DNA from: Rubellimicrobium sp.
GTDB taxonomy: Bacteria > Pseudomonadota > Alphaproteobacteria > Rhodobacterales > Rhodobacteraceae
DNA length: 64,000 nt
Assembly (NCBI GenBank): GCA_019454835.1
Contig: JACFNP010000007.1
Span: 23,340-87,339, forward strand
Direction of reading: 5' to 3'
The translations under genes were made by a program, and so were the position numbers. Below the pieces are notes generated by a model that made no database searches, was not told where the DNA came from, and was given only the letters and a program-made list of their open reading frames with translations. Within the stretch, counting starts at the first letter, position 1. Every line of letters starts with the position of its first letter. Shown one piece after another: positions 17,321 to 26,517 of the stretch.

Positions 17321-18130
17321 TCAGAAATCGACCTTCACGCCGGGCAGGTCCAGCGCCTTGATCAGGTCGCGCAATTCCTGCCGGGCGGCGACGTTCGAGA
17401 TGTTGAGGCTCGACACGCCCAGATCGCGCAGATCGAGCAGCGTCAGCCCGCGCGGGAACAGTTCGCGGAACACCACCCGTTCGGTGAACCCCGGCGCGAC
17501 GCGAAAGCCGATCCGGCGGCTGAGATGATCGAGCGCCTTTTCCATCTTGGCCTTGTTCACCATCGCCTGCGCGCCCAGCCGGTTGCGCGCCACCACCCAG
17601 TCGATGGGCGGCAACCCCGCCTGCGCGCGCAACTGCCGTGCGTTCCAGACCATTTCCGCATAGACCGACGGCCCGAGGATCCTTTCCCCGTCGGTGTCGA
17701 TATGCGCGAGCAGGTCGAAATCGACGAAACTGTCATTGAGCGGCGTGATCAGCGTGTCGGCCAGCGAATGGGCCACCTGGCTGAGCCGCGTATGCGATCC
17801 GGGGCAGTCGATGAGGATGAAATCCACGTCGGGTTCAAGCCCCGCCACGGCCAGCGACAGCCGCTGGTCCATCGCGTTCTCGCCGGGGGCCAGCGTCGCA
17901 TGGTCGATCTCGGGCAGATCGACATGGATCGGCGTCGGCAGGTCAAGACCCTCGGCCTGCATGTAGCGGCGGCGGTTGTCGAAATAGCGCCCGAGGCTCT
18001 TTTGCCGCAGGTCCAGATCAAGCGTCCCGATCCGGTGGCCCATCCGCGCCAGCGCCGTGGCCACATGCATGGCGACGGTCGACTTGCCCGCGCCGCCCTT
18101 CTCGTTGCCCACGACGATGATATGCGCCAC
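17321..18130 (-). CDS. mipZ: division plane positioning ATPase MipZ
   Basis: 269 residues of the ParA/MinD ATPase family with a deviant Walker A, GNEKGGAGKST at residues 8-18, and the MipZ-specific downstream region LDLDLRQKSLGRYF near residue 38. The Walker B region reads FILIDCPGSHTRLS near 103. In Caulobacter MipZ forms a gradient from the ParB-bound poles that restricts FtsZ assembly to midcell. Alphaproteobacteria without Min proteins use it. The 215 bp upstream, between it and the divergent PEP-mutase-like gene, contain a perfect 18-bp palindrome near the other gene's start. Confidence 0.93.
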   Translation of the reverse strand: MAHIIVVGNEKGGAGKSTVAMHVATALARMGHRIGTLDLDLRQKSLGRYFDNRRRYMQAEGLDLPTPIHVDLPEIDHATLAPGENAMDQRLSLAVAGLEPDVDFILIDCPGSHTRLSQVAHSLADTLITPLNDSFVDFDLLAHIDTDGERILGPSVYAEMVWNARQLRAQAGLPPIDWVVARNRLGAQAMVNKAKMEKALDHLSRRIGFRVAPGFTERVVFRELFPRGLTLLDLRDLGVSSLNISNVAARQELRDLIKALDLPGVKVDF

Positions 18131-18301
18131 GTTTTGCCCCCCGGCCTGCCGTCCCGTGCCGCGACGATAGCGGCCAGGGCGCGGTTAGGGGAAGCGTCTC
18201 GTGCGGGCAAGGGGTCGGGGCGGGATGCGCCGCTGCCGTGGCGCGCCGTTCTTGCCACGCCCGGCCTGCGGGTGTGTGATGCGGCCCGAGTCGTCCGGTC
18301 G

Positions 18302-18319
18302 GCATCGGGCGCCCGATGC
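18302..18319. promoter_or_regulatory. perfect 18-bp palindrome, candidate operator
   Basis: GCATCGGGC followed directly by its exact reverse complement GCCCGATGC, ending 26 bases before the ATG of the PEP-mutase-like gene. A spacer-free perfect palindrome of this length is unlikely by chance even at this GC content. It could bind a dimeric repressor or form a leader hairpin. No matching regulator gene is adjacent. Confidence 0.45.
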
Positions 18320-18345
18320 ACCGTCATCAACCGATGGAGAGAGCC

Positions 18346-19185
18346 ATGACCGGGCAAGCCGAACTGGCCCAGAAATTCCGTGCGCGCCACCAGCCGGGCA
18401 ATCCGCTGTTCATGCCCAATGTCTGGGACGCGCTCAGCGCGCGCATCACCGCCGAGGCGGGCTTCGAGGCGCTGGCCACCACCTCGGGCGGCGTCGCCTG
18501 GGCGCTGGGCCATGCCGACGAGGAGCACACCCCCTGGGACGAGGAAATCGCCGCCCTGCGCCGCATCACGCGCGCGGCGCGCGGGCTGCCGGTGACCGCC
18601 GACATCGAGGGCGGCTTCGGCGCGACCCCGGATGATGTGGGCGACCATATCGTTCAGGTCGCCCGCGCGGGGGTGGTCGGCGTGAATCTCGAGGACAGCA
18701 CCGGCGGCGCCCTGCGCCCGGTGGACGAGGCCGCCGCCCGCATCGCCGGGGCGCGCGCAGGCGCGGCCCGTGCGGGCGTGCCCGTGGTCATCAACGCGCG
18801 CTGCGATGTGTTCATGCTGGGCGGCGACACGCCGGATGCCCTGCTGGACGCGGCGCTCGCGCGCGGGCGTGCCTATCTGCGGGCCGGGGCCGACTGCATC
18901 TTTCCCTTCGGCCTGCTCGACCCGGCGCGCATCGCCCGCTTCTGCCGCGACCTCGGCGCGCCCGTGAACGTGAGCGCCCGGCCCGGCCTGCCCGGCGTCG
19001 CGGAACTCGCGCGACTTGGTGTCGCACGCATCACCACCGGCACCGCGACTACCCTTGTCGCCGCCGCCGCGACGCGCCATCTGATGCAGGCCCTCCGCGC
19101 CGGTGCGCCGTTCGACGTGCTGTCGGCAGCCATGACATATCCCGACGCGCAGGCACTGTTTCGCACAGAAGGACATCAACCATGA
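18346..19185 (+). CDS. isocitrate lyase/PEP mutase superfamily protein
   Basis: 279 residues of the ICL/PEPM TIM-barrel superfamily. Visible motifs are PNVWDALSARI near residue 23, TADIEGGFG near 85, VGVNLEDS near 109 and VINARCDVF near 149. Such proteins cleave or rearrange C-C or P-C bonds of oxaloacetate- or methylisocitrate-like acids, but the catalytic Cys loop of true isocitrate/methylisocitrate lyases is not evident. The ATG at 18346 has GGAGAGAG just upstream. The stop overlaps the next start as ATGA. The specific reaction is unknown. Confidence 0.87.
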   Translation: MTGQAELAQKFRARHQPGNPLFMPNVWDALSARITAEAGFEALATTSGGVAWALGHADEEHTPWDEEIAALRRITRAARGLPVTADIEGGFGATPDDVGDHIVQVARAGVVGVNLEDSTGGALRPVDEAAARIAGARAGAARAGVPVVINARCDVFMLGGDTPDALLDAALARGRAYLRAGADCIFPFGLLDPARIARFCRDLGAPVNVSARPGLPGVAELARLGVARITTGTATTLVAAAATRHLMQALRAGAPFDVLSAAMTYPDAQALFRTEGHQP

Positions 19186-19652
19186 GCAAGAGACTCGATT
19201 CCCGCCGGGCCAATCCGGCGGTGATGCAGGCGCTGGGCGGCCTGCAGGCGGCGATCAACGATTCCGGGCTCGAGCATCCGCTGCTCGAACTGGTGAAGAT
19301 CCGCGCCTCGCAGATGAACGGCTGCGCCTGGTGTCTCGACATGCACACCAAGGACGCCATCGCCGCCGGTGAAACCGTGCAGCGCCTGATGGGTGTCGCC
19401 GCCTGGCGCGAGGGTCCGTTCTACACCGACCGCGAACGCGCCGCGCTGGAATGGACCGAGGCGCTGACCGCGCTGGCAGGCAGCAACGGCGTGCCGGACG
19501 AGGTCTATGACCGCGCCATCGCGCAGTTCAGCGAGGCCGAGATGATGTCGCTGACGCTGGCGATCATCGCCATCAACGGCTGGAACCGCATCAACGTCGG
19601 CTTCGCGCGCGAGGCGGGCGACTACCACCCGCCCAAGGCCAAATCGGCGTAA
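19182..19652 (+). CDS. carboxymuconolactone decarboxylase family protein (AhpD-like)
   Basis: 156 residues. The AhpD-like core carries the redox-type motif NGCAWCLDMHTKDA near residues 46-59, with the CxxC and the following His typical of alkylhydroperoxidase-like members rather than true lactone decarboxylases. The N-terminal half reads ALGGLQAAI and LLELVKIRAS. It is coupled by ATGA overlap to the PEP-mutase-like gene, suggesting a joint pathway or peroxide protection of that enzyme (inference). Downstream lies a 423-bp stretch with repeat elements and no gene. Confidence 0.9.
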   Translation: MSKRLDSRRANPAVMQALGGLQAAINDSGLEHPLLELVKIRASQMNGCAWCLDMHTKDAIAAGETVQRLMGVAAWREGPFYTDRERAALEWTEALTALAGSNGVPDEVYDRAIAQFSEAEMMSLTLAIIAINGWNRINVGFAREAGDYHPPKAKSA

Positions 19653-19674
19653 GGCGACGGGCGGGGCAGCCCCT

Positions 19675-19763
19675 CCGTCATTGCGAGGCGCAGCCGAAGC
19701 AACCCCGACCGCTCACCTACAACATCGGGGTTGCTTCGTCGGCTGCGCCTCCTCGCAATGACG
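19675..19763 (+). repeat. 89-bp directional palindromic repeat, copy B
   Basis: A full copy in forward orientation (short arm GCGAGGCGCAGCCGAAGC left, long arm right), 22 bp after a stop codon. A degenerate half-arm (GGCTTCGCCGCCTCGCAATGACG) follows at about 19873-19895. The remaining gap up to the frcB-like gene at 20076 shows no ORF I can support. Confidence 0.9.
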
Positions 19764-20075
19764 AAATATACCATTCTCCCGATTGCCCTGGGCAGCCCCG
19801 CCCCGTCACGGCCAGCCGCAGGCGACTCCATTCGCACCGGGCCAGGCGTCGGGCCGGATGGATAGCGCCGGCGGCTTCGCCGCCTCGCAATGACGCGAGA
19901 GGCGCCCTCACTGATAGCGGTAACGGAATCTCGCCGTCGGGGGGCATCCGGCGCCGGATTCCTGTTGACGCGCCCCGTCCGATGGCTTTCCCTGATGCCG
20001 TCCCCCCGCATCGAGGGGAAGGGAGAGACGGGCATTGCCCGCTCTGTTGTCATGTTAACCATCCGGGAGGATCAG

Positions 20076-21089
20076 ATGAAGAAACTGCTTGCGGGCACGG
20101 CACTTGCGCTCATGGCGACGACCGGCACGGCGATGGCCGACGACATTTCGGCCTGCCTCATCACCAAGACCGACACCAACCCGTTCTTCGTGAAGATGCG
20201 CGAGGGCGCGCAGGCCGCCGCCGAGGAACTGGGCATCACGCTCTATACCTACGCGGGCAAGATCGACGGCGACCACGAAAGCCAGGTCGCCGCGATTGAA
20301 ACCTGCATGGCCAACGGCGTCTCGGGGATTCTCATCACCGCCTCGGACACCGCCGCCATCGTCGATTCGGTGACCCAGGCGCGTGACGCGGGGATTCTCG
20401 TCATCGCGCTCGACACCCAGCTCGAACCGGCCGACGCCGCCGACGCGACCTTTGCCACCGATAACTTCGAGGCCGGGCGCCTGATCGGCGAATGGGCCGC
20501 CGGGCGGCTGGGCGACGAGGCCGCGAACGCGCGGATCGCGCTGCTCGACCTGACCGTGATGCAGCCGACCGTGGACGTGATGCGCGACCAGGGCTTCCTG
20601 ACCGGCTTCGGCATCGACGTGAAGAACGTGGCCGTGAACGGCGACGAGGACGATCCCCGCATCGTCGGCAACGCCCTGACCGACGGCGCCGAAGAAGGCG
20701 GGCGTCGCGCCATGGAGCAACTGCTTGCGGTCGATCCCGGCGTGAACGTCGTCTACACGATCAACGAACCCGCCGCCGCCGGTGCCTACGAGGCGCTTGT
20801 CGCCGCCGGGATCGAGGACAACGTCCTGCTGGTCTCGGTCGACGGCGGCTGCCCCGGCGTGCAGAACGTGGCCGAGGGCGTGATCGGCGCCACCAGCCAG
20901 CAATATCCGCTGCGGATGGCCTCGCTCGGCATGGAGGCGATTGCCCAGTATGCCGCCGACGGCACCCTGCCCGAGCCCACGCCCGGCAAGGACATCTTCG
21001 ACACGGGCGTCACGCTCATCACCGACAACCCGGTCGAGGGCGTGCCGTCGATCTCGTCGGCCGAGGGCATCGATCTCTGCTGGGGCTGA
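20076..21089 (+). CDS. frcB: sugar ABC transporter substrate-binding protein, FrcB-like
   Basis: 337 residues of the ribose-type periplasmic binding family. It has a Sec signal peptide ([21 protein letters not shown]) and then a mature start with [14 protein letters not shown], a stretch that recurs in FrcB-like fructose-binding proteins. The two-lobed fold is evident from repeated beta-alpha units ([16 protein letters not shown]). GGGAGG precedes the ATG at 20076. The gene is first in a three-gene importer with a CUT2 permease and a single-domain ATPase, the arrangement of the fructose transporter FrcBCA of Sinorhizobium. Fructose as cargo is inferred, not proved. Confidence 0.85.
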   Translation: MKKLLAGTALALMATTGTAMADDISACLITKTDTNPFFVKMREGAQAAAEELGITLYTYAGKIDGDHESQVAAIETCMANGVSGILITASDTAAIVDSVTQARDAGILVIALDTQLEPADAADATFATDNFEAGRLIGEWAAGRLGDEAANARIALLDLTVMQPTVDVMRDQGFLTGFGIDVKNVAVNGDEDDPRIVGNALTDGAEEGGRRAMEQLLAVDPGVNVVYTINEPAAAGAYEALVAAGIEDNVLLVSVDGGCPGVQNVAEGVIGATSQQYPLRMASLGMEAIAQYAADGTLPEPTPGKDIFDTGVTLITDNPVEGVPSISSAEGIDLCWG

Positions 21090-21112
21090 TCCCGGCTGAC
21101 ATGACGCGACCT

Positions 21113-21128
21113 GCGCCCCACAGGGCGC
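21113..21128 (+). promoter_or_regulatory. stem-loop after the SBP gene
   Basis: GCGCCC and GGGCGC close a CACA loop 24 bases after the frcB-like stop. There is no following T-run, so it is more likely an mRNA-stabilising or attenuating hairpin between the abundant binding protein and the membrane genes than a true terminator. Confidence 0.4.
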
Positions 21129-21199
21129 GGGCCGGAACGGGGGACGGCGGGCGATAGCCGCCGCCCCCACCGCCTGACAGGGGCACAGGGGAGGACAGG

Positions 21200-22363
21200 G
21201 TGAACGACGGTCCAGACAGCTACGAATCGGTCCTCAAGACCCGCCGCGACGACAGCGTGGCCGAGTTCCAGGAAGAGCACACGCTTCTGCGGCGCTTTCA
21301 GCATGTCCTGCACGCGACCCCGTCGCTGGTGCCGCTGGTCGTGCTGGTGGTCTCGACGCTGGGCTTCGGCATCTATCTCCAGGCGCAGGGCAAGGCGTTC
21401 CTGTCCGCGCCGACGCTGTCGCTGATCCTGCAACAGGTGCAGATCGTCGGCATCGTCGCCGCCGCGCAGACGCTGGTGATCCTGACCGCAGGCATCGACC
21501 TCTCGGTCGGTGCGATCATGACGCTGTCCTCGATCGTCATGGGCCAGCTTGCCGTGAACGTCGGCCTGCCGACCCCGATCGCGCTGCTCATCGGCTTTGG
21601 CGTCGGCGGCGGCATCGGCTTCATCAACGGCTGGCTCGCGGCGCGGGTGAAGTTGCCGCCGTTCATCGTCACGCTGGGCACCTGGCAGATCTTCCTTGCC
21701 GCCAATTTCCTCTATTCCCGCAACGAGACGATCCGAAGTCAGGTCGTGCGCGAGGAAGCGCCGATGCTGCAATGGCTGGGCCTCAAGCCCAACGAGCAGA
21801 TCGTCAACCTGGTCGAACGCCTGCAGGGCATCACATGGGACGGGCGCCGCCCGGCCAGCACCGGAAATACGGTCCTCGACCTGATCTGGTCGGTGAACAT
21901 CACCTATGGCGTGGTGGTCATGGTGGTGCTGGTCTTCGTGCTGGCCTGGGTGCTGCGCAACACCGCCTGGGGGCGGCATGTCTATGCGGTGGGCGACGAC
22001 CCCGAGGCCGCGCAACTGTCCGGCGTGAACGTGAAGAAGACGCTGATCTCGGTCTATGTGCTGGCGGGCCTCATCTGCGCGCTGGCGGGCTGGGCGCTGA
22101 TCGGGCGGATCGGCTCGATCTCGCCGACATCGGGCTATGACGCCAACATCCAGTCGATCACCGCCGTGGTGATCGGGGGGATTTCGCTGTTCGGCGGACG
22201 CGGCTCGATCATGGGGGTGTTCTTCGGCGGCCTCATCGTCGGCGTGTTCGAGCTGGGCCTGCGCATGGCGGGCGCCGACGCGCAATGGACCTTCCTGCTG
22301 ATCGGCGCGCTCATCATCGGCGCGGTGGCGGTGGACCAGTGGATCAGAAAGGTGGCGGCATGA
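21200..22363 (+). CDS. frcC: sugar ABC transporter permease, FrcC-like
   Basis: 387 residues of the CUT2 permease family, with about nine to ten membrane helices and an N-terminal cytoplasmic segment of some 45 residues. The helix with VILTAGIDLSVGAIMTLSS is the family signature. The periplasmic insert of about 60 residues near positions 175-235 is typical of FrcC proteins as opposed to RbsC. The likely start, a GTG at 21200 preceded by GGGGAGGACAGG, lies 110 bp after the SBP gene. The stop overlaps the ATPase start as ATGA. Confidence 0.88.
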   Translation: MNDGPDSYESVLKTRRDDSVAEFQEEHTLLRRFQHVLHATPSLVPLVVLVVSTLGFGIYLQAQGKAFLSAPTLSLILQQVQIVGIVAAAQTLVILTAGIDLSVGAIMTLSSIVMGQLAVNVGLPTPIALLIGFGVGGGIGFINGWLAARVKLPPFIVTLGTWQIFLAANFLYSRNETIRSQVVREEAPMLQWLGLKPNEQIVNLVERLQGITWDGRRPASTGNTVLDLIWSVNITYGVVVMVVLVFVLAWVLRNTAWGRHVYAVGDDPEAAQLSGVNVKKTLISVYVLAGLICALAGWALIGRIGSISPTSGYDANIQSITAVVIGGISLFGGRGSIMGVFFGGLIVGVFELGLRMAGADAQWTFLLIGALIIGAVAVDQWIRKVAA

Positions 22364-23145
22364 GCAACCCCGAACCGTTCCTGAAGGGCCGCGGCCTGAC
22401 CAAGCGCTTCGGCAAGGTCGTGGCGCTGAACAACTGCGACTTCGACCTTTACCCCGGCGAAATCCTCGCCGTGATCGGCGACAACGGCGCGGGGAAATCC
22501 ACGCTCATCAAGGCGATCTCGGGCGCGATCATCCCCGACGAGGGCGAGATCACGCTTGAAGGCCGCCCGGTGCACTTCACCTCGCCCACCCAGGCGCGCG
22601 AGGCCGGGATCGAGACCGTCTACCAGACCCTTGCCATGTCGCCCGCGCTGTCGATCGCCGACAACATGTTCATGGGCCGCGAATTGCGCAAGCCGGGCTT
22701 TTCCGGCCGCTGGCTGCGCAAGCTCGACAAGCCGCGCATGGAAAAATTCGCGCGCGACAAGCTGTCCGAACTGGGGCTGATGACGATCCAGAACATCGGC
22801 CAGGCGGTGGAAACCCTGTCGGGCGGCCAGCGCCAGGGCGTCGCCGTGGCCCGCGCGGCGGCGTTCGGGTCCAAGGTCATCATCCTCGACGAACCCACGG
22901 CGGCGCTGGGCGTGAAGGAAAGCCGCCGCGTGCTGGAGCTGATCCTCGACGTGAAATCGCGCGGCATCCCGATCATCCTGATCTCGCACAACATGCCGCA
23001 TGTCTTCGAGGTCGCCGACCGCATCCACATCCACCGCCTCGGCCGCAGGCTCTGCGTCATCAACCCCAAGAACCACACGATGTCCGACGCCGTGGCCTAC
23101 ATGACCGGCGCCCGCGAGCCGGAGGCCGAGCTCGAGGCGATGTAG
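22360..23145 (+). CDS. frcA: sugar ABC transporter ATP-binding protein, FrcA-like
   Basis: 261 residues with only one nucleotide-binding domain, unlike the double-domain RbsA. Walker A is GDNGAGKST, the signature is LSGGQRQGVAVARA, Walker B is VIILDEPTAALGV, and the H-loop is LISHNMPH. This single-domain form is normal for FrcA. It starts at the ATGA overlap with the permease. Downstream, 324 bp without a gene hold a repeat half-arm, repeat copy C and the tRNA promoter. Confidence 0.88.
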   Translation: MSNPEPFLKGRGLTKRFGKVVALNNCDFDLYPGEILAVIGDNGAGKSTLIKAISGAIIPDEGEITLEGRPVHFTSPTQAREAGIETVYQTLAMSPALSIADNMFMGRELRKPGFSGRWLRKLDKPRMEKFARDKLSELGLMTIQNIGQAVETLSGGQRQGVAVARAAAFGSKVIILDEPTAALGVKESRRVLELILDVKSRGIPIILISHNMPHVFEVADRIHIHRLGRRLCVINPKNHTMSDAVAYMTGAREPEAELEAM

Positions 23146-23270
23146 GGGGGCGTTGGGAGGCGAAGGCAAGGCAATCTACCCGCCACCCCCGCCGCATGGC
23201 CCGCCACCCCCCGGCCGCATGGATTACCACGTCGCCTGCGGCTCCTCGCAATGACGGCGGTAACGGCCTT

Positions 23271-23359
23271 CCGTCATTGCGAGGAGGCGAAGCCGACGAA
23301 GCAACCCGAGGGTTTGCGCGAGCGGTCGAGGTTGCTTCGGCTTCGCCTCGCAATGACGG
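23271..23359 (-). repeat. 89-bp directional palindromic repeat, copy C (with half-arm upstream)
   Basis: A full copy in reverse orientation. A solo right arm (CTCCTCGCAATGACGG) sits at 23242-23257. The centre is more divergent than in other copies. It lies between the frcA-like stop and the tRNA-Lys promoter. Confidence 0.88.
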
Positions 23360-23431
23360 CGACGCCGACGCCGCCGCACCAGCCCGCGCAGGGCAACTCA
23401 CCCGATAACCCGTCTCCCCCCGCTTTCGCGG

Positions 23432-23460
23432 TTGACGCGCCCCGGCCCCTCCCCTACTCA
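23432..23460 (+). promoter_or_regulatory. promoter of tRNA-Lys
   Basis: TTGACG at 23432-23437, a 17-bp spacer, and TACTCA at 23455-23460, ending 9 bases before the mature tRNA 5' end. The sequence and spacing fit sigma-70-type tRNA promoters of Rhodobacterales. Confidence 0.6.
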
Positions 23461-23469
23461 CCGCGCCGG

Positions 23470-23545
23470 GAGCCCGTAGCTCAGTTGGTAGAGCAACTGA
23501 CTTTTAATCAGTTGGCCGCGCGTTCGAGTCGCGCCGGGCTCACCA
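23470..23545 (+). tRNA. tRNA-Lys (anticodon TTT)
   Basis: A complete 76-base cloverleaf with encoded CCA. The acceptor stem is GAGCCCG/CGGGCTC, the D arm GCTC...GAGC, the anticodon stem ACTGA/TCAGT around CTTTTAA, and the T arm GCGCG-TTCGAGT-CGCGC. The discriminator is A. The ftsK stop codon on the other strand lies only five bases beyond the CCA, so the two converge with essentially no terminator space. Confidence 0.97.
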
Positions 23546-23550
23546 CCCCC

Positions 23551-26505
23551 CTACTGCACCTCCGGCACCAGAATCTCGCGTTTGCCGACCGCGTTTGCGG
23601 CGGACACCACGCCCTGGTCCTCCATCTGCTCGACCAGCCGCGCGGCCTTGTTGTAGCCGATGGCGAGCTTGCGCTGGATATATGAGGTCGAGCATTTCCG
23701 GTCGCGGGCCACGATCTGCACCGCCATGTCGTAAAGCGCATCGTCGCCTTCCGCGCCCGAGGACAGGCCCAGCACCGCGTCGATGTCGGTGGCGACCTCG
23801 TCGTCGGGGCCGTCGGTGACGCCCGACTGGTAGTCCGGCGGACCCCAGGCCTTGAGAAAGGCCACGACTTCCTCGACCTCCTCGTCCGAGCAGAACGGCC
23901 CGTGCACCCGCTGGATGCGACCGCCGCCGGCCATATACAGCATGTCGCCCATGCCCAGCAGTTGCTCGGCGCCCTGTTCGCCCAGGATGGTGCGGCTGTC
24001 GATCTTGGACGTGACCTGAAAGCTGATCCGGGTCGGGAAGTTCGCCTTGATCGTGCCGGTGATGACATCGACCGACGGCCTCTGCGTGGCCATGATGAGA
24101 TGGATGCCCGAGGCGCGCGCCATCTGGGCAAGGCGCTGGATGCAGGCCTCGATCTCCTTGCCCGCGACCATCATCAGGTCGGCCATCTCGTCGACGACGA
24201 CGACGATATAGGGGAAGGGTTCGGGCAGGATTTCCTCGGTCTCGAACACCGGATCGCCGGTTTCCTCGTCAAAGCCGGTCTGCACGGTGCGCGAGAACAC
24301 CTCGCCCGCGCCCAGCGCCTCGCGGACGCGGCCGTTGTAGCCCTCGATGTTGCGCACGCCCATCTTCGACATCTTGCGGTAGCGGTCCTCCATTTCCGCA
24401 ACCACCCATTTCAGCGCCACCACCGCCTTCTTCGGGTCGGTGACGACGGGGGACAGCAGATGCGGGATGCCGTCATAGACGGACAGCTCCAGCATCTTCG
24501 GGTCGATCATGATGAGGCGGCATTCCTCGGGCGTCAGCTTGTAAAGCAGGCTGAGGATCATGGTGTTGATCGCCACCGACTTGCCCGACCCCGTGGTCCC
24601 GGCGATCAGCAGGTGCGGCATCTTGGCCAGGTTGGCGACCACCGGCTCGCCGCCGATGTCCTTGCCCAAAGCCAGCGGCAGCCGCATCTGGCTGTCGCCG
24701 AACTGGCGCGCCGCAAGGATTTCGCGCAGCACCACCTTCTCGCGGCGCTCGTTGGGCAGTTCGATGCCGATGACCGAACGCCCCGGCACCGTGGACACCC
24801 GCGCCGAGAGCGCCGACATGCTCCGCGCGATGTCGTCGGCCAGGCCGATGACGCGGCTGGCCTTGAGGCCCGGCGCCGGTTCCAGTTCATACATCGTCAC
24901 CACCGGGCCGGGGCGGACACTGACGATCTCGCCCCTCACGCCGTAATCGTCGAGCACCGATTCCAGCATCCGCGCGTTTTCTTCCAGCGCCTCGTCCGAA
25001 AGCGTGTGATGCGGCACCCCCGCCGGATCGGCGAGCAGCGCGAGCGGCGGGAATTCGTAGCCCGCATAGCGATCTTCCAGCGGCAGCACGGGCTGCGCCT
25101 CGGCCCTCGCACGGGTCGAGGGCTGGATCGGGCGGCGGTTCATCGCCTGCACCACGCGCGGCGCCGCAGGGGCGGCGGGGCTGTTGGCGAAGGCCGGAGT
25201 CTCGACCGGGTTCTCCCAGACCTCCGCGTCGTCATCGTCGATGACCGGGTCGGCCGCAGGCGCGGCAGGGCCGGTCAGCGGCGGCTCGTCCAGATGCGGG
25301 CGCGGGGATTGCGGCGCCTGCGCGCCAAGGATCAGCGGGCGCGGGCCGCGCAGCCGGGCGATGGCCGAGGCGACGCTGCCGCCGATGGCACCCGCCGTCA
25401 TTTCGCCCACCGCCTGCGGCGTCACCACCTGCCCGGCGCGGGCGCGGGCGCGGATCGCGTCGCCGATCCGGGCGCGGATGCGGTCGTCGACCGGCAGCGT
25501 GTCGATGTCCTCGTCGATGTAGTCGTCGCGGCGAGCAGACGGTGGCTCGGGCCGCTCGGCCGGGCGCGTGAAGATGCCCGGCACCCGCGACAGCAGCGCC
25601 CCGATCCCCGAGGGCGCGGGCGGCATGGCCCGGCGCGGCGGCGCGGCCAGCCCCGAGGCCGACACCGGCGGCGGCATCAGCGGCGCGCGCATGGCGGCCT
25701 CGCGCGGCGCGACCGCGGGTTCTGGCGCGCGCACCACCGCCGCCTGCCGCCGGGGCGGCGGCAGCTCGTCCTCAAGCGCGACCGCCCGTTCACGACGCGC
25801 CGCGCGCATCCCGACCGCGCGGGCCTGTGCGCCCCGCGCCACCTGCGCCGAGGCCCGCATCCCCCGGCCAAGACCGCGCAGGATCATCTCGTAGCCCCAG
25901 CCCGCGCCGAGGATCAGGAACCGCAACGCCCCGCGCGCCTCGTCGCGGGTGACGCCCGCGACCCAGGCGACCGAGACCAGCACCGCCAGCGCCAGCGCCA
26001 GCGACATGACCTTCACCGCAAACCCGGCGCCCAGCGGCAGCACGGTCAGCGCAAATCCCAGCACCGTGTCGCCGAACAACCCGCCCAGCCCGAAGCGCGG
26101 CGCCCAGCCCGCAGGCGGCGCCAGCGTCGCGCCATACAGCGCCGCCAGCGCCACGGCGAGCGGCGCGAACACCAGCCGCCCCAGCCGCTCCTCGCCCAGA
26201 TGCAGCGGCAGCCGCAGCCCCCAGGCCAGCAGCACCAGCGGCACCACCCAGGCCGCCCGCCCGACGATCATCGTCAGCGGATGCGCGACCGAGGCTCCCA
26301 GCCGCCCCAGCCAGTTGTGCACCGGCGCGTCACTCGCCAGCATCCAGTTCGGATCGTCCGGGCTGTAGGACCAGAGCATCAGCCCGGCCGCCACCCCCAG
26401 CGCCGCCAGCAGCAGCCCGCCCAGTTCGAGCGAGCGGCGTTCCAGCACCGCCTGGGTTTCCCGGTCCAGCAGCGGCCCGCGTCCCCGTGTCTGATAGGTC
26501 GCCAT
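23551..26505 (-). CDS. ftsK: DNA translocase FtsK
   Basis: 984 residues. Four or more N-terminal membrane helices (residues about 25-190) anchor it at the septum. A Pro/Ala/Arg-rich linker runs to about residue 480. The motor follows, with Walker [13 protein letters not shown] near residue 635 and Walker [14 protein letters not shown] gamma winged-helix domain (last 65 residues, [20 protein letters not shown]) recognises KOPS DNA. FtsK clears chromosome termini through the division septum and activates XerCD at dif. Length and order are normal. A DapC-like aminotransferase lies directly upstream on the same strand (12-bp gap). Confidence 0.97.
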   Translation of the reverse strand: MATYQTRGRGPLLDRETQAVLERRSLELGGLLLAALGVAAGLMLWSYSPDDPNWMLASDAPVHNWLGRLGASVAHPLTMIVGRAAWVVPLVLLAWGLRLPLHLGEERLGRLVFAPLAVALAALYGATLAPPAGWAPRFGLGGLFGDTVLGFALTVLPLGAGFAVKVMSLALALAVLVSVAWVAGVTRDEARGALRFLILGAGWGYEMILRGLGRGMRASAQVARGAQARAVGMRAARRERAVALEDELPPPRRQAAVVRAPEPAVAPREAAMRAPLMPPPVSASGLAAPPRRAMPPAPSGIGALLSRVPGIFTRPAERPEPPSARRDDYIDEDIDTLPVDDRIRARIGDAIRARARAGQVVTPQAVGEMTAGAIGGSVASAIARLRGPRPLILGAQAPQSPRPHLDEPPLTGPAAPAADPVIDDDDAEVWENPVETPAFANSPAAPAAPRVVQAMNRRPIQPSTRARAEAQPVLPLEDRYAGYEFPPLALLADPAGVPHHTLSDEALEENARMLESVLDDYGVRGEIVSVRPGPVVTMYELEPAPGLKASRVIGLADDIARSMSALSARVSTVPGRSVIGIELPNERREKVVLREILAARQFGDSQMRLPLALGKDIGGEPVVANLAKMPHLLIAGTTGSGKSVAINTMILSLLYKLTPEECRLIMIDPKMLELSVYDGIPHLLSPVVTDPKKAVVALKWVVAEMEDRYRKMSKMGVRNIEGYNGRVREALGAGEVFSRTVQTGFDEETGDPVFETEEILPEPFPYIVVVVDEMADLMMVAGKEIEACIQRLAQMARASGIHLIMATQRPSVDVITGTIKANFPTRISFQVTSKIDSRTILGEQGAEQLLGMGDMLYMAGGGRIQRVHGPFCSDEEVEEVVAFLKAWGPPDYQSGVTDGPDDEVATDIDAVLGLSSGAEGDDALYDMAVQIVARDRKCSTSYIQRKLAIGYNKAARLVEQMEDQGVVSAANAVGKREILVPEVQ

Positions 26506-26517
26506 GGCAGCTCTCCC

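Noticed and set aside
19965..19993. TTGACGCGCCCCG identical to the -35 area of the tRNA-Lys promoter
   Set aside because: No acceptable -10 at 16-18 bp and no tRNA follows; may be a chance or relic sequence before the frcB-like gene.
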